Source of the DNA: DATAEK01 sp036258055
Lineage (GTDB): Bacteria > Acidobacteriota > Vicinamibacteria > Vicinamibacterales > 2-12-FULL-66-21
Direction of reading: 5' to 3'
NCBI GenBank assembly: GCA_036258055.1
Contig: DATAEK010000390.1
Location: 4,341 to 68,340 of the forward strand
Length of the DNA stretch: 64,000 bases
Each line of letters begins with the position of its first letter. Position 1 is the first letter of the stretch. Positions 34,289 to 42,724 of this stretch are shown one piece after another. The position numbers and the translations under genes are program-made. Under the pieces are notes generated by a model. It saw only the letters and a program-made list of their open reading frames with translations, ran no database searches and was not told the DNA's origin.

Positions 34289-35089
34289 TCAGCGACGGCC
34301 GATAGGGAACGCGAACGGCGACAGCAGGAACTCGAGCGCCGGCACGAGCCGCCTGCCCCAGTGCGACTCGTCGTGACGGCCGCCGTGATCCTCCACGAAG
34401 ACGAGCGACTCTCCCTCGCGGTACCCTTTTCGCTTGAGCGTTGCCGCGAGCTGTTTTGCATCGCGCAGCGTGCCCGCGCCTTCCTCGGTACCAACATCGA
34501 GGTAGATGCGTCCAGGCGGCGCACCGTCGGTCTCGATGTAGTTGATGAGCGCGCGTCCCGCAAACCACAACGACGGGCTCATCGCGCCCGCGAGGCCGAA
34601 AGTCCACGGCGCTCTGAAGAACGCGTACAGGCTGATGAGCGCACCCATCGACGACCCGAGGATCGCCGTGGCATCGCGCTCGGGCCTCGTGCGGAACCGG
34701 CGATCGACCAGCGGCTTGACCGTCCGTTCCAGAAACGCGAGGTAGGCGTCTCCCTCTCCGCCGCCGTGACGCGCATCCGCGAACGGGCTGTATTCGTGGA
34801 TGCGCCGTACGCCCATGTGGGGCACGCCGACGATGATCGCTTCGATGCCTGTGGTCGCGAGGCGTTCAATCACCTCGTGGAGCCCCCACGTGCCGGCGAA
34901 CGCGCGCGCCGGATCCGACAGGTTCTGCGCATCCTGCATGTAGACGACGGGATAGCGACGCCGGGTGCGCGAGTAAGACGGGGGAAGATAGATGTCGACG
35001 TCGCGCACGCTGTGCGACGAACGCACCCGGGAGAGGACCCGCATCCGCTCGTCGCGCCGTGGCCTGCGTCGGCGCTCCGCCTTCATCAT
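34289..35089 (-). CDS. Alpha/beta-hydrolase esterase, Fes/esterase-D-like
   Basis: The protein has 266 residues. The esterase pattern is DIYLPPSYSRTRRRYPVVYMQDAQNLSD, then the nucleophile elbow TAILGSSMGALISLYAFF (GSSMG) and a C-terminal VEDHGGRHDESHWGRRL with the catalytic His region. Relatives hydrolyse siderophore or other esters; no siderophore gene is nearby. No signal peptide; the N-terminus is highly basic (KAERRRRPRRDER). The ATG at 35089 overlaps the stop of the ATP-grasp gene, so the two proteins probably act in one pathway. Confidence 0.85.
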   Translation of the reverse strand: MMKAERRRRPRRDERMRVLSRVRSSHSVRDVDIYLPPSYSRTRRRYPVVYMQDAQNLSDPARAFAGTWGLHEVIERLATTGIEAIIVGVPHMGVRRIHEYSPFADARHGGGEGDAYLAFLERTVKPLVDRRFRTRPERDATAILGSSMGALISLYAFFRAPWTFGLAGAMSPSLWFAGRALINYIETDGAPPGRIYLDVGTEEGAGTLRDAKQLAATLKRKGYREGESLVFVEDHGGRHDESHWGRRLVPALEFLLSPFAFPIGRR

Positions 35090-36273
35090 TCCACGGCCCG
35101 CGCGGGCGGCGGGGCGGTCGCGTGGAAGTCCACGGCAAACCTGCGGGTGTAATCGTCGAGCAGATGATCGACGCGCGCAGGATCGGGCGACGCGACGATC
35201 AGGCCGGCGTGATGCGACTTCCGCACCCGCGTCACGATCTCCGAGTCGGTGTATCCAGACATGTCGGGGTTGGGTTGACGGGCGAGCGACAGCACGATGC
35301 CCGCGTGCAGGTCCCGGATCGGCGGCAGCTCGTACGCGCCACCGCTGCCGGCGATCTCCGCCTTGGCCCACTCGCGCCAGAGGTTGATGCCACTGGCCGC
35401 TTCGACCACGTCCACGATGTAGGCCCCGCCCACGCGCGTCGAGGTCTCGAGGAAATGCCACGAGTCCGCCCCGCGAATGAACTCCGTATGCGAGGCGCCG
35501 CGCACGAGACCAAAGGTGTTCAGAACGCGCGCGTTGAGCTCGCGCAGCGGAGCGGTCGCCGGATCGCGGAACGAGAGCGTCTGTGTAACGAAGATGCCCC
35601 CCTCGTGCGCGACCGCCATCGGTGGCGTGCGGTAGCGGCTGGCCATCGCAAAACGCACCTGACCCTCGAACACGATCGAATCCACGTGAAAGACATCGCC
35701 GGGCACGAACTGCTCGAGCACATGATCGGCGTGCGCGTCGCCGAGCGTGTCAATCGCTCGCCACAGCTCCTCGGCGTTCGCCAGCTTGCGGATGCCGATG
35801 GCCGCCGCCTGCCCCCGCGGCTTGAGCACCCACGGGGGTGTCGTCGTCTCGATCCACTCGGCGATAGCGCGATGGTTCAGCGCGTGCACGAACTTCGGGC
35901 AGGGGATACCGGCGGCCCTCGCGCGAACGCGCATCGCGAGCTTGTCGCGAAACGCGCGCGCGGTCGTTTCGCCCATCCCGGGGACCTGCAGGTACTCGCG
36001 CAGCATCGCCGCGAGGTCCACGTCGAAATCGTCGAGCGCGACGATCCGGTCGATGCGCTCGGTGCGGGCCATGAACGCTGCGCCCTTGCGGATGTCCTCG
36101 GGCGGCATGTCGCGGCGAATGTAGAAGAACTCGTCCACCGAGTCGCGCGGCCAGTCGGAGTCGCGCAGTTTTTCCTCGGTCAGCAGCAGCACACGACAGC
36201 CCTGACGACGGCATTCGCGAAGGAACTCGTCACCTTTGCGGTACGTGGCGATGCAAAGGATGGTGGGGGCCAT
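35086..36273 (-). CDS. ATP-grasp superfamily ligase
   Basis: About 395 residues from ATG 36273 (a GTG four codons earlier is possible). The N-terminal Rossmann-like part is TILCIATYRKGDEFLRECRRQG...LLLTEEKL; the ATP-grasp core has WVLKPRGQAAAIGIRKL, HVLEQFVPGDVFHVDSIVFEG and, near the end of the fold, HFLETSTRVGGAYIVDVVEAA. ATP-grasp enzymes join a carboxylate to an amine or thiol through an acyl phosphate; the substrate cannot be named. It is translationally coupled to the esterase gene downstream. Cytoplasmic. D-Ala-D-Ala ligase and carbamoyl-phosphate synthase are excluded by lack of their other domains. Confidence 0.83.
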   Translation of the reverse strand: MAPTILCIATYRKGDEFLRECRRQGCRVLLLTEEKLRDSDWPRDSVDEFFYIRRDMPPEDIRKGAAFMARTERIDRIVALDDFDVDLAAMLREYLQVPGMGETTARAFRDKLAMRVRARAAGIPCPKFVHALNHRAIAEWIETTTPPWVLKPRGQAAAIGIRKLANAEELWRAIDTLGDAHADHVLEQFVPGDVFHVDSIVFEGQVRFAMASRYRTPPMAVAHEGGIFVTQTLSFRDPATAPLRELNARVLNTFGLVRGASHTEFIRGADSWHFLETSTRVGGAYIVDVVEAASGINLWREWAKAEIAGSGGAYELPPIRDLHAGIVLSLARQPNPDMSGYTDSEIVTRVRKSHHAGLIVASPDPARVDHLLDDYTRRFAVDFHATAPPPARAVE

Positions 36274-36351
36274 GCTTGGATTCACGACTGCGCAGGAACC
36301 GCCCGAGCGGACCGCGGACAGCGAACAAGGAACACGCGCAGCGGAATCGGC

Positions 36352-36795
36352 CTACTTCGAGTCCGTGCACGCCACGCCGCGCGCCTGCAGCGAGGAGACG
36401 TCCATCACGACGACGTTGTCGGCTGGATCGGGCATGCTGGTCGTGTTCGCGGTACGCGAGCCGCCGCCGATCGTCACGCGCCCGCCGGCGATCTTGACGC
36501 CGGGCTCCGAGAGGTCGGCCTTCTTGATGATCCCCGTGATCTCCACGACGTGGCCGTCTTCCTTCTTGACCTCGTTCATGACGTCCTTCTTGCCCGCAAG
36601 CCGGAACGAACGGGCGCGGATGTCGGGCCCGCTCTGCACGTCCGGCCGTCGCACCTCGGATGCTGACAGCACGCGTCCCTTCAGGCAGCCCGTCACGACG
36701 ATCTGAATCGAATCCTTGGGGATCTTGGGGTGCTCCTGTTTCTCCTGAACCGCTGTCAATCCCATCGCGAGTACGAGCGCTACGGCTATGGCCAT
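36352..36795 (-). CDS. Secreted protein of unknown function
   Basis: The protein has 147 residues from ATG 36795, chosen because GGAGGAACG precedes it, although the frame is open upstream. A signal peptide (MAIAVALVLAMGLTA) is followed by IQIVVTGCLKGRVLSASEV and RSFRLAGKKDVMNEVKKEDGHVVEITGIIKKADL, a beta-rich small domain like other acidobacterial exported proteins with a single conserved Cys (VTGCLKG). It ends with DVSSLQARGVACTDSK. It lies 61 bp after the next secreted protein gene on the same strand. Function unknown. Confidence 0.7.
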   Translation of the reverse strand: MAIAVALVLAMGLTAVQEKQEHPKIPKDSIQIVVTGCLKGRVLSASEVRRPDVQSGPDIRARSFRLAGKKDVMNEVKKEDGHVVEITGIIKKADLSEPGVKIAGGRVTIGGGSRTANTTSMPDPADNVVVMDVSSLQARGVACTDSK

Positions 36796-36856
36796 CGTTC
36801 CTCCGCCGGCAGGCAGGATCCCATTATCGCGTCGATCGGCCCCATCTGACACGCCC

Positions 36857-37420
36857 TTACTGAAGGGCCTTCGGAATGTAGTCCACGATCAGGTTCGCGT
36901 GCACGTCGCGGAGGATCAGGTCGTTGTTGACGAAGCGGAACTCGAGCGACTCCGGCAGCCGGGGGAGCGCGGCGAGCAGATTCGGCGGTACCGTCGGCAG
37001 CGGCTGGTTCTCAGGATATGACGCGTTGACTTTCAACGTGATGGCCGCAGGCGCCTCATCGCGCACCGTCTGCTTCGTTGCCTTCGCGTCGGGTCCCTTG
37101 ACTTCGGGAGACATCAGCTTGCGGAAGAGCGTAGCGATCTCGGGTGTGAAGATGTCCCCCTGGCGCGCATTCGCTCGCGCCTCACGGATGCGGGCCGCCA
37201 GTGCCTCCTGGGCCGCCTTGATCTGCGCTGGATCCTTCGTGGACTTCGGCGGCGGCGATTCGCGCTCGAGCTTTTTCTGCATGGTGACGTAGGCGCCGAT
37301 ACGTGACGTGAAGTCCTGAAGAGTCTTGGCGTCCAGATTGACAGCTGGGGCCTGTCCGGCCGAGCCGGCTACCGGCGCGCAGCTCAACATGAGGACGACG
37401 ACACAACGGCTCAGGTTCAT
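36857..37420 (-). CDS. Secreted Acidobacteria-type protein of unknown function
   Basis: The protein has 187 residues. A signal peptide (MNLSRCVVVLMLSCAPVAGSA) leads into a helical segment rich in Lys, Glu and Ala (about 40-90: MQKKLERESPPP...EALAARIREARANA), then a beta-like C-terminal half ending LEFRFVNNDLILRDVHANLIVDYI. A GGAGGTCAC motif precedes the ATG. No family was recognised and no active site is seen. It is divergent from the padR gene and starts a two-gene minus-strand unit. Confidence 0.7.
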   Translation of the reverse strand: MNLSRCVVVLMLSCAPVAGSAGQAPAVNLDAKTLQDFTSRIGAYVTMQKKLERESPPPKSTKDPAQIKAAQEALAARIREARANARQGDIFTPEIATLFRKLMSPEVKGPDAKATKQTVRDEAPAAITLKVNASYPENQPLPTVPPNLLAALPRLPESLEFRFVNNDLILRDVHANLIVDYIPKALQ

Positions 37421-37490
37421 GTGACCTCCAGCTTCGGGGGTTCATGATGCGTGCCGGTCAAAAAGGGCGCCGAGTCAGCTTCTTCAGTTT

Positions 37491-37512
37491 GTCGCGGGGC
37501 CCCACGCTCGCG
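37491..37512 (+). repeat. Dispersed GC-rich element, copy 3 (shortened)
   Basis: GTCGCGGGGCCCCACGCTCGCG, a shortened version of the elements at 5871 and 13296, in the divergent spacer upstream of padR. Confidence 0.7.
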
Positions 37513-37592
37513 ACCTGCCAGCGCTTCGCTACGCTCGCGCCGCTGGTTTGCGGCGACTTTCCGCTCAGTCAAAGACTCAGCTAGTCCTTCTC

Positions 37593-37614
37593 TTGACAAT
37601 CTATCTAGATAGAT
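37593..37614 (+). promoter_or_regulatory. padR promoter element with palindromic operator
   Basis: TTGACA (37593-37598) is directly followed by the perfect 16-bp palindrome ATCTATCT/AGATAGAT (37599-37614), then by AT-rich GATAATCTACTAT up to the start codon. The palindrome occupies the space between -35 and the probable -10, where a dimeric PadR repressor would block transcription. No -10 hexamer fits perfectly at 17 bases. Confidence 0.65.
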
Positions 37615-37628
37615 AATCTACTATTGCG

Positions 37629-37946
37629 ATGCCCAGGCGGCCCGGTCTCTCCACGATCACGATCCTCAAGGCCATCTCGAATGGCTACCGGCACGGCTTC
37701 GACATCATCGACGTCACCGGGCTTCCCGGCGGCACGGTGTATCCGGCCCTCGGCAAGCTCGAGACCGACGGGTACGTGCACTCGCGCTGGGAGGATCAGA
37801 AAACGGCGCAGGAAGAAGGCCGTCCTCCGCGGCGGTACTACGATCTCCGGCCGGCGGGCGAGCGCCTGCTCGCGGACACCCTCCGCCAGCTTCGGGATCT
37901 GGAGCGGCTGCCCATGCATCCGAGCACGCGGCCGCGGCGTGCGTGA
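37629..37946 (+). CDS. PadR-family transcriptional regulator
   Basis: The protein has 105 residues. The winged helix shows ITILKAISNGYRHGFDIIDVTGLPGGTVYPALGKLETDGYV; GTVYPALGKLE is the recognition-helix signature of PadR proteins. The wing is WEDQK...GRPPRRYYDLRPAGERLLA. Acidobacterial members commonly sit before ADOP permeases and control them. It lies 3 bp before the ADOP gene and just after a 16-bp palindrome at its own promoter, so autoregulation of the pair is likely. Confidence 0.9.
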   Translation: MPRRPGLSTITILKAISNGYRHGFDIIDVTGLPGGTVYPALGKLETDGYVHSRWEDQKTAQEEGRPPRRYYDLRPAGERLLADTLRQLRDLERLPMHPSTRPRRA

Positions 37947-37949
37947 ACC

Positions 37950-40610
37950 ATGCCCGACACCTGGTTGCTGCGCTCATCGTCAGCGGTCATCAATCTGCTG
38001 ACGCGGCTCGCACCGGCGTGGCGCCGTGAGGACTGGCGCCGCGAGTGGCTCGGCGAGCTGCATTTCCGCGCGTCGCGGCTGGCGGCCCATGGCCGGCTGA
38101 CACCCGCCGCGCAGGTCCGCCTCTTTCTTCGCTGTGCGAGCGCGTGGTTCCACGTGCTCTGGTTGTGGAACCACGAATGGAGCCTCGATCTGCTGACGCA
38201 GGACATCCGCTATGGCGCGCGCATGCTGCGGCGACGCCCGACGCTGTCGCTCATCGCCGTGACCACGCTCGCGCTCGGGATCGGCGCGACGACCGCGCTC
38301 TTCAGCGGGGTGCACGCAGTCCTGCTGAAGCCACTGCCGTATCCGGATCCGGAACGGCTCGTGCGGATCTATACGCTCGACATGCGTCCGGGTCAGGGCG
38401 ACGTCGGCAACCTCTCCGTGCCGGACGCCGCTGACTTCGAGCGGCGGAACCGATCCTTCGACGCGTTCGGTGCGTTCAACTATGGCGGATACTTCACGCT
38501 GACCGGCACCGGCGAGCCCGAACGCCTGCCGCGACTGCTGGTGACGTCCGGGTATTTCCGGGCGCTTGGCGCGCAGCTCACGCTCGGGCGCCTGTTCACA
38601 CCCGATGAGGATCGCCCGAGTCCTCCGTCGGTCGTCGTCATCTCCCACGGGTTCTGGCAGCGGCGGTTCAGCGGCGACCCGTCCGTCATCGGCAAGGCGA
38701 TCACGCTCAGCGGCGGTCCGGCAACCATCGTCGGCGTTCTGGCTTCGGGGTTCGTACACCCGGATCCAAAGATCGAGCGGGCGCCGGACGTCTTTGCCTT
38801 GCTCGATCCGGATCCTGAGGTGTCGGGCCGTGGTGGTCGCTACGTGCGCGGTATCGGCAGGATGAAGGCGAACGTCACGCGCGAAGTCGCAGAAGCCGAT
38901 CTCCGGTCGATTGCCGCCGCGCTCGAGAAGGACTACCCGAAAAGCAACACCGGACAGTCGTCGGTGGTTCAGCCGCTCCGGGAAACGATCACCGGTGACG
39001 TGCAGAAGCCGCTGATCCTGCTCCAGGCCGCGACGCTCGGAATCCTGCTGATCGTGTGCGCGAACCTCGCCAATCTGCTGCTCGGCGCCGGGACTGGCCG
39101 CATCAACGAGCTGGAGATCCGCGCGGCGCTCGGCGCGACACGCGTCCGCATCATCCGGCAGCTGCTCACCGAGAGCCTGCTGCTCGCGATCGCCGGGGGC
39201 GCCCTCGGCACGCTGATCGCGTGGGGCGGTACGGCGTGGCTTTCGAACGCGGCCTCGCGTACGCTCCTTGCGCGGCAGGCGATCGCCATCGATCCGATGG
39301 TGCTGGCGTTCGCGGCGGCCCTTTCGATCGGTGCCGGCGTGGTCTTCGGGCTTACCCCTGCGCTCCTCATCGCTCGCACGGCGCACGATTCGACAGCCCG
39401 CAGCAGCCGGCGTTCCACGGAGGGTCCTGGCGGCGTCCGGCTGAGATCTCTGCTGATCGTCGGCGAGGTCGCAATCTCCGTCGCCGTCCTGGTCGGCGCA
39501 CTTCTGCTCCTGCGAAGCTTCCAGCAGCTCACCGCTGTGAACCCAGGGTTCCATCCGGAGCAGATCGTTTCCTTCCAGCTCGCCATTCAGCTGGACAAAC
39601 ATCCCGAAGGCACCGAGGCGGCCTTCTACGAGAATCTCTACGGGCGCCTGCGGACATTACCCGGAGTCCAATCGGTCGGCGGAATCAACATCCTTCCGCT
39701 CTCGGGTTCGTATTCGTGTGATGGGCTGCAGATCGTCGGCCGACCGGTGGCCGAGGGTCAGGGACCCTGTGCCGAAGCCCGCTCGGTCAGCGCCGACTAC
39801 TTCACGACGATGGGGATTCCGCTGATCAAGGGCCGAGGGTTCGCGCTCGCAGACGACGAACGCGCCGCGCGAACGATTGTGATCAACGACGCACTGGCGC
39901 GGAAGTTCTTTCCGGGCGAGGAGCCGCTCGGACAGCGCATCCTCTACTCATCGCGCGGGCAGAACGATGCGCGCGAGATCGTCGGGGTCGTCGGCGACGT
40001 GCATCACTTTGCGCTCGATCGGCAACCCGTGCCGGAATTCTACGTACCGCAGCCGCAGCCGCCGTCGTATCACGCGATGACGATCGTCATGCGCGTCGAC
40101 GGAGACGCCGCCGCGCTGCTGCCGGCAGTTCGCGCCGAGGTCCGAGCCGCCGAACCGGATGCGCCCGTGTACAACGTCCGCACGATGTCGGGCCTCGTCG
40201 CCGATTCAATCGCCGACGCGCGATTCCGGACGCGGCTGCTTTCACTCTTTGCGGCGCTCGCGCTCGTGCTCGCAATCGTCGGCACTTATGGAGTGATTTC
40301 GATTGCCGTTGCCCGACGGATGCGCGAGATGGGCGTGCGTGTCGCCCTCGGCGCCACGGCGTCGGACGTCACGCGCCTCGTCGTGTCGCAGGGCATCCGC
40401 CCGGTCCTGGCGGGTACTCTCCTCGGGCTGGCCATAGGCCTGGTGGCTGCCCGCGCGTTCGTCACGCTGCTGTTCAACGTGCGTCCGGCGGATCCGCTGA
40501 CGTTCGCCGCTGTGGCGGTCACGATCCTCACCGCAGGCCTGGTCGCATCATGGCTGCCGGCCCGCCGCGCCGGCCGTGTCGATCCGGCCATCGCGCTGCG
40601 AGCGGAGTGA
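37950..40610 (+). CDS. ADOP-type ABC permease with extended N-terminus
   Basis: The protein has 886 residues, about 80 longer at the N-terminus than the simple ADOPs here. Residues 1-85 are a basic, helical cytoplasmic segment (RLAPAWRREDWRREWLGELHFRAS). The usual body follows: DIRYGARMLRRRPTLSLIAVTTLALGIGATTALFS, MacB-PCD, LEIRAALGATRVRIIRQLLTE, and GVRVALGATASDVTRLVVSQ, ending RVDPAIALRAE. It is co-transcribed with padR. The N-terminal extension may serve as a docking or regulatory segment (inference). No ATPase gene is adjacent. Confidence 0.92.
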   Translation: MPDTWLLRSSSAVINLLTRLAPAWRREDWRREWLGELHFRASRLAAHGRLTPAAQVRLFLRCASAWFHVLWLWNHEWSLDLLTQDIRYGARMLRRRPTLSLIAVTTLALGIGATTALFSGVHAVLLKPLPYPDPERLVRIYTLDMRPGQGDVGNLSVPDAADFERRNRSFDAFGAFNYGGYFTLTGTGEPERLPRLLVTSGYFRALGAQLTLGRLFTPDEDRPSPPSVVVISHGFWQRRFSGDPSVIGKAITLSGGPATIVGVLASGFVHPDPKIERAPDVFALLDPDPEVSGRGGRYVRGIGRMKANVTREVAEADLRSIAAALEKDYPKSNTGQSSVVQPLRETITGDVQKPLILLQAATLGILLIVCANLANLLLGAGTGRINELEIRAALGATRVRIIRQLLTESLLLAIAGGALGTLIAWGGTAWLSNAASRTLLARQAIAIDPMVLAFAAALSIGAGVVFGLTPALLIARTAHDSTARSSRRSTEGPGGVRLRSLLIVGEVAISVAVLVGALLLLRSFQQLTAVNPGFHPEQIVSFQLAIQLDKHPEGTEAAFYENLYGRLRTLPGVQSVGGINILPLSGSYSCDGLQIVGRPVAEGQGPCAEARSVSADYFTTMGIPLIKGRGFALADDERAARTIVINDALARKFFPGEEPLGQRILYSSRGQNDAREIVGVVGDVHHFALDRQPVPEFYVPQPQPPSYHAMTIVMRVDGDAAALLPAVRAEVRAAEPDAPVYNVRTMSGLVADSIADARFRTRLLSLFAALALVLAIVGTYGVISIAVARRMREMGVRVALGATASDVTRLVVSQGIRPVLAGTLLGLAIGLVAARAFVTLLFNVRPADPLTFAAVAVTILTAGLVASWLPARRAGRVDPAIALRAE

Positions 40611-40611
40611 G

Positions 40612-40660
40612 CTGGGCGCGAGACGTAATCCCTTACGCGGGTCGTAAAGGCCACGCCCAG
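40612..40660 (+). other. Structured intergenic segment before the cupredoxin gene
   Basis: A 7-bp outer stem CTGGGCG (40612-40618) / CGCCCAG (40654-40660) encloses a hairpin CGTAA-TCCC-TTACG (40624-40637). It starts 2 bases after the ADOP stop codon and lies about 100 bp before the cupredoxin start. There is no T run, so it is not a standard terminator. Function unknown. Confidence 0.4.
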
Positions 40661-40756
40661 GATCCTCGCAATTCTACGGTTTTACGCCGAAATTTCCCGG
40701 CATCCGCATTGCTCGTGTGAAGCCCGACGTTTCCCCGAAATTCTGGAGGGCTTTTC

Positions 40757-41182
40757 ATGCGAAGACGAGGAGTTGTGGCAGTCGTGTTCGCTGCCGCGAT
40801 CGCGGCGGTGAGCTGCGGCGGCGGTGGCGGTGGCGGTGGCAATCCTAATGCCCCGACGCCGACAGGCTCCGGCGGTTCGACGACGCCGGTCACGATCACG
40901 ATCCAGGGTATTAACGGCAAACAGTCGTTTTCACCCAACCCCGCCTCGATTCCGGCTGGCTCGACCGTGGTGTTCAAGAACAACGACACGGTGACCCACC
41001 ACATTCAACTCGATGACGGGTCCATGCAGACGGCGGACATTCCGGCGGGTGGAACAAGCGCCGCGCTGCCACTCGGAGCGGTGAGCAAGGCGTATCACTG
41101 CAGTCTGCATCCGACCATGGTTGGCAGCCTCAATTCGGCGGAGACGCCGGACCCGCCAGCCTGCACGTTCAACTACTGTTGA
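40757..41182 (+). CDS. Cupredoxin (plastocyanin/azurin-like) lipoprotein
   Basis: The protein has 141 residues. The signal peptide ends in the lipobox AAVSC (lipid Cys 20), followed by eight glycines that tether the domain. Type 1 copper ligands are visible: the first His in THHIQL, then Cys, His and Met in the YHCSLHPTM loop. The family shuttles electrons or binds copper in the periplasm. GGAGGG precedes the ATG. A hairpin terminator follows 8 bp after the stop, so the gene is a monocistron. Partner redox proteins are not in the window. Confidence 0.9.
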   Translation: MRRRGVVAVVFAAAIAAVSCGGGGGGGGNPNAPTPTGSGGSTTPVTITIQGINGKQSFSPNPASIPAGSTVVFKNNDTVTHHIQLDDGSMQTADIPAGGTSAALPLGAVSKAYHCSLHPTMVGSLNSAETPDPPACTFNYC

Positions 41183-41189
41183 TCCGGCC

Positions 41190-41214
41190 GGGGCGGAGCG
41201 AATCGCTCCGCCCC
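41190..41214 (+). terminator. Hairpin terminator after the cupredoxin gene
   Basis: GGGGCGGAGCG, loop AAT, CGCTCCGCCCC: an 11-bp GC-rich perfect stem 8 bp after the stop codon, followed by only two T. Likely transcription end, though the T tract is weak. Confidence 0.65.
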
Positions 41215-41296
41215 TTCCGACCGGCATCGGCCCGTCGTCTGACGGCATCTCTTCTGAAGGTTCGGCCGCCCTCAGGTTGCTCGGTTACCATCGGGC

Positions 41297-41926
41297 ATGT
41301 CCGAACCGCCCGTAGCTCCCTCTGAAAACCTGCGCGCCCAGCTCGGCGAGATCGACATCTATCTGTTCGATCAGCTGCTGAAAGGCCGATTCGATCGGCG
41401 GCACCGCATTCTCGATGCCGGCTGCGGCCACGGACGGAACCTGGTCTACTTCCTGCGTAACGGGTTCGACGTTTTCGCCATCGACGGCGATCCTACGGCG
41501 GTCGGCGTCACACGCGCGCTCGCGACCCGACTCAGACCGGATCTTCCGGTGCAGAACATTCGTCACGGTTCCCTTCAGGCATTGCCATGGGGCAACGAGT
41601 CGATGGACGGCGTGATCAGCAGCGCCGTCCTCCACTTCGTCGCGGACGACGACGAGTTCGCGCGCCTGCTGACGGAGATGTGGCGCGTACTTGCGCGAGG
41701 CGGCATCCTGTTCGCGCGACTCGCGTCGAGCATCGGCATCGAGCCGCTGCTCCCGGCGCCGACCGGGCGAGTGCGTCTGCCGGACGGATCGGATCGCTTC
41801 GTCGTCAACGAGCGGATGCTCGTCGATTGGTCGGCCCGTCTCGGCGGATTTCTGATAGAACCAATCAAGACAACGAACGTGCAGAATCAGCGTTGCATGA
41901 CGACCTGGTGTCTCGAGAAGCGCTGA
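41297..41926 (+). CDS. Class I SAM-dependent methyltransferase
   Basis: The protein has 209 residues. The SAM-binding motif I is RILDAGCGHGRNLVYFL; motif II acidic residue in VFAIDGDPTAV; motif IV in MDGVISSAVLHFVADDDEF; WRVLARGGILFARL follows. The fold is the Methyltransf_11/25 type. The substrate is not predictable; no metabolic neighbour helps. Single gene, 29 bp before the cyclase gene on the same strand. Confidence 0.85.
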   Translation: MSEPPVAPSENLRAQLGEIDIYLFDQLLKGRFDRRHRILDAGCGHGRNLVYFLRNGFDVFAIDGDPTAVGVTRALATRLRPDLPVQNIRHGSLQALPWGNESMDGVISSAVLHFVADDDEFARLLTEMWRVLARGGILFARLASSIGIEPLLPAPTGRVRLPDGSDRFVVNERMLVDWSARLGGFLIEPIKTTNVQNQRCMTTWCLEKR

Positions 41927-41955
41927 CGATCGGCCAACACACACGGGGGCAGACG

Positions 41956-42711
41956 ATGAGGAGAGCACTATTGACGGTGGCTGGCGCGCTGATCTTCGTC
42001 GCGCTCGTGTCGGCACAGTCGCGGCCGCCTCGCGTGCTCGATCTGGGCCATCCGATTCTGGCGACCGATCCGAGCTGGGACGGCGCGCCGGCCTATCAGC
42101 GGTCGGTCGTGGCGTCGATGGAGAAAGACGGATACGCGGCAGGGAAAATCACCATCGAGGAACACTTCGGGACGCATCTCGATGCACCGGCACACTTCGC
42201 GCCTGGCGGATGGACCGTCGATCGCATTCCCGCTGACAGGCTGTATCGAACCGGCGTGCGAATCGACGTCTCGAAAGCTGCCGCCGCCAACCCGGACTAT
42301 CGCGTGACCGTGGCCGACCTACAGGCCTTCGAGAAAGCGTCAGGACGAATTCCTGAAGGCTCGGTGGTGTTCATTGCCACGGGCTGGGATCGTTTCTGGC
42401 CCGACCGGGCGCGCTACATGAACGAGCAGAACGGCGTGAAGCACTTTCCCGGACTGTCGGCGGAAGCGACCGCATTCCTCGCGCGCGATCGGCGCGTGGC
42501 GGGCATCGGCATCGACACGCCCAGCATCGACTACGGTCCCTCGGAGAAGTTCGAAGCGCATCACATCAGCATGCCCCTGAACGTCTATCACATCGAAAAC
42601 GCAGCCCACCTCACCGATCTCCCTGCGACCGGCTTCCACGTTGTCGTGGCGCCCATCGACATTGGCGGCGGCTCGGGCGGGCCGGCGCGCGTGCTCGCGC
42701 TGTTGAACTGA
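41956..42711 (+). CDS. Secreted cyclase-family (kynurenine formamidase-like) hydrolase
   Basis: The protein has 251 residues from ATG 41956. A signal peptide (MRRALLTVAGALIFVALVSA) precedes the cyclase fold. The metal-binding motif HFGTHLDAPAHF is diagnostic of the family, and IGIDTPSIDYGPSEKFEAHH and AHLTDLPATGFHVVVAPIDIGGGSGGPARV complete it. Known members hydrolyse N-formylkynurenine or similar amides and lactones; an exported form is less common and its substrate is unknown. The frame is open far upstream, but the signal peptide fixes the start. Confidence 0.87.
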   Translation: MRRALLTVAGALIFVALVSAQSRPPRVLDLGHPILATDPSWDGAPAYQRSVVASMEKDGYAAGKITIEEHFGTHLDAPAHFAPGGWTVDRIPADRLYRTGVRIDVSKAAAANPDYRVTVADLQAFEKASGRIPEGSVVFIATGWDRFWPDRARYMNEQNGVKHFPGLSAEATAFLARDRRVAGIGIDTPSIDYGPSEKFEAHHISMPLNVYHIENAAHLTDLPATGFHVVVAPIDIGGGSGGPARVLALLN

Positions 42712-42724
42712 TTCGATCGGGCGA

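Noticed and set aside
40620..40700. A true c-di-GMP-I (GEMM) riboswitch
   Set aside because: The string GTCGTAAAGGCC is similar to the conserved core, but the GCAAACC strand and the GAAA tetraloop hairpin are missing. Kept only as a low-interest finding.
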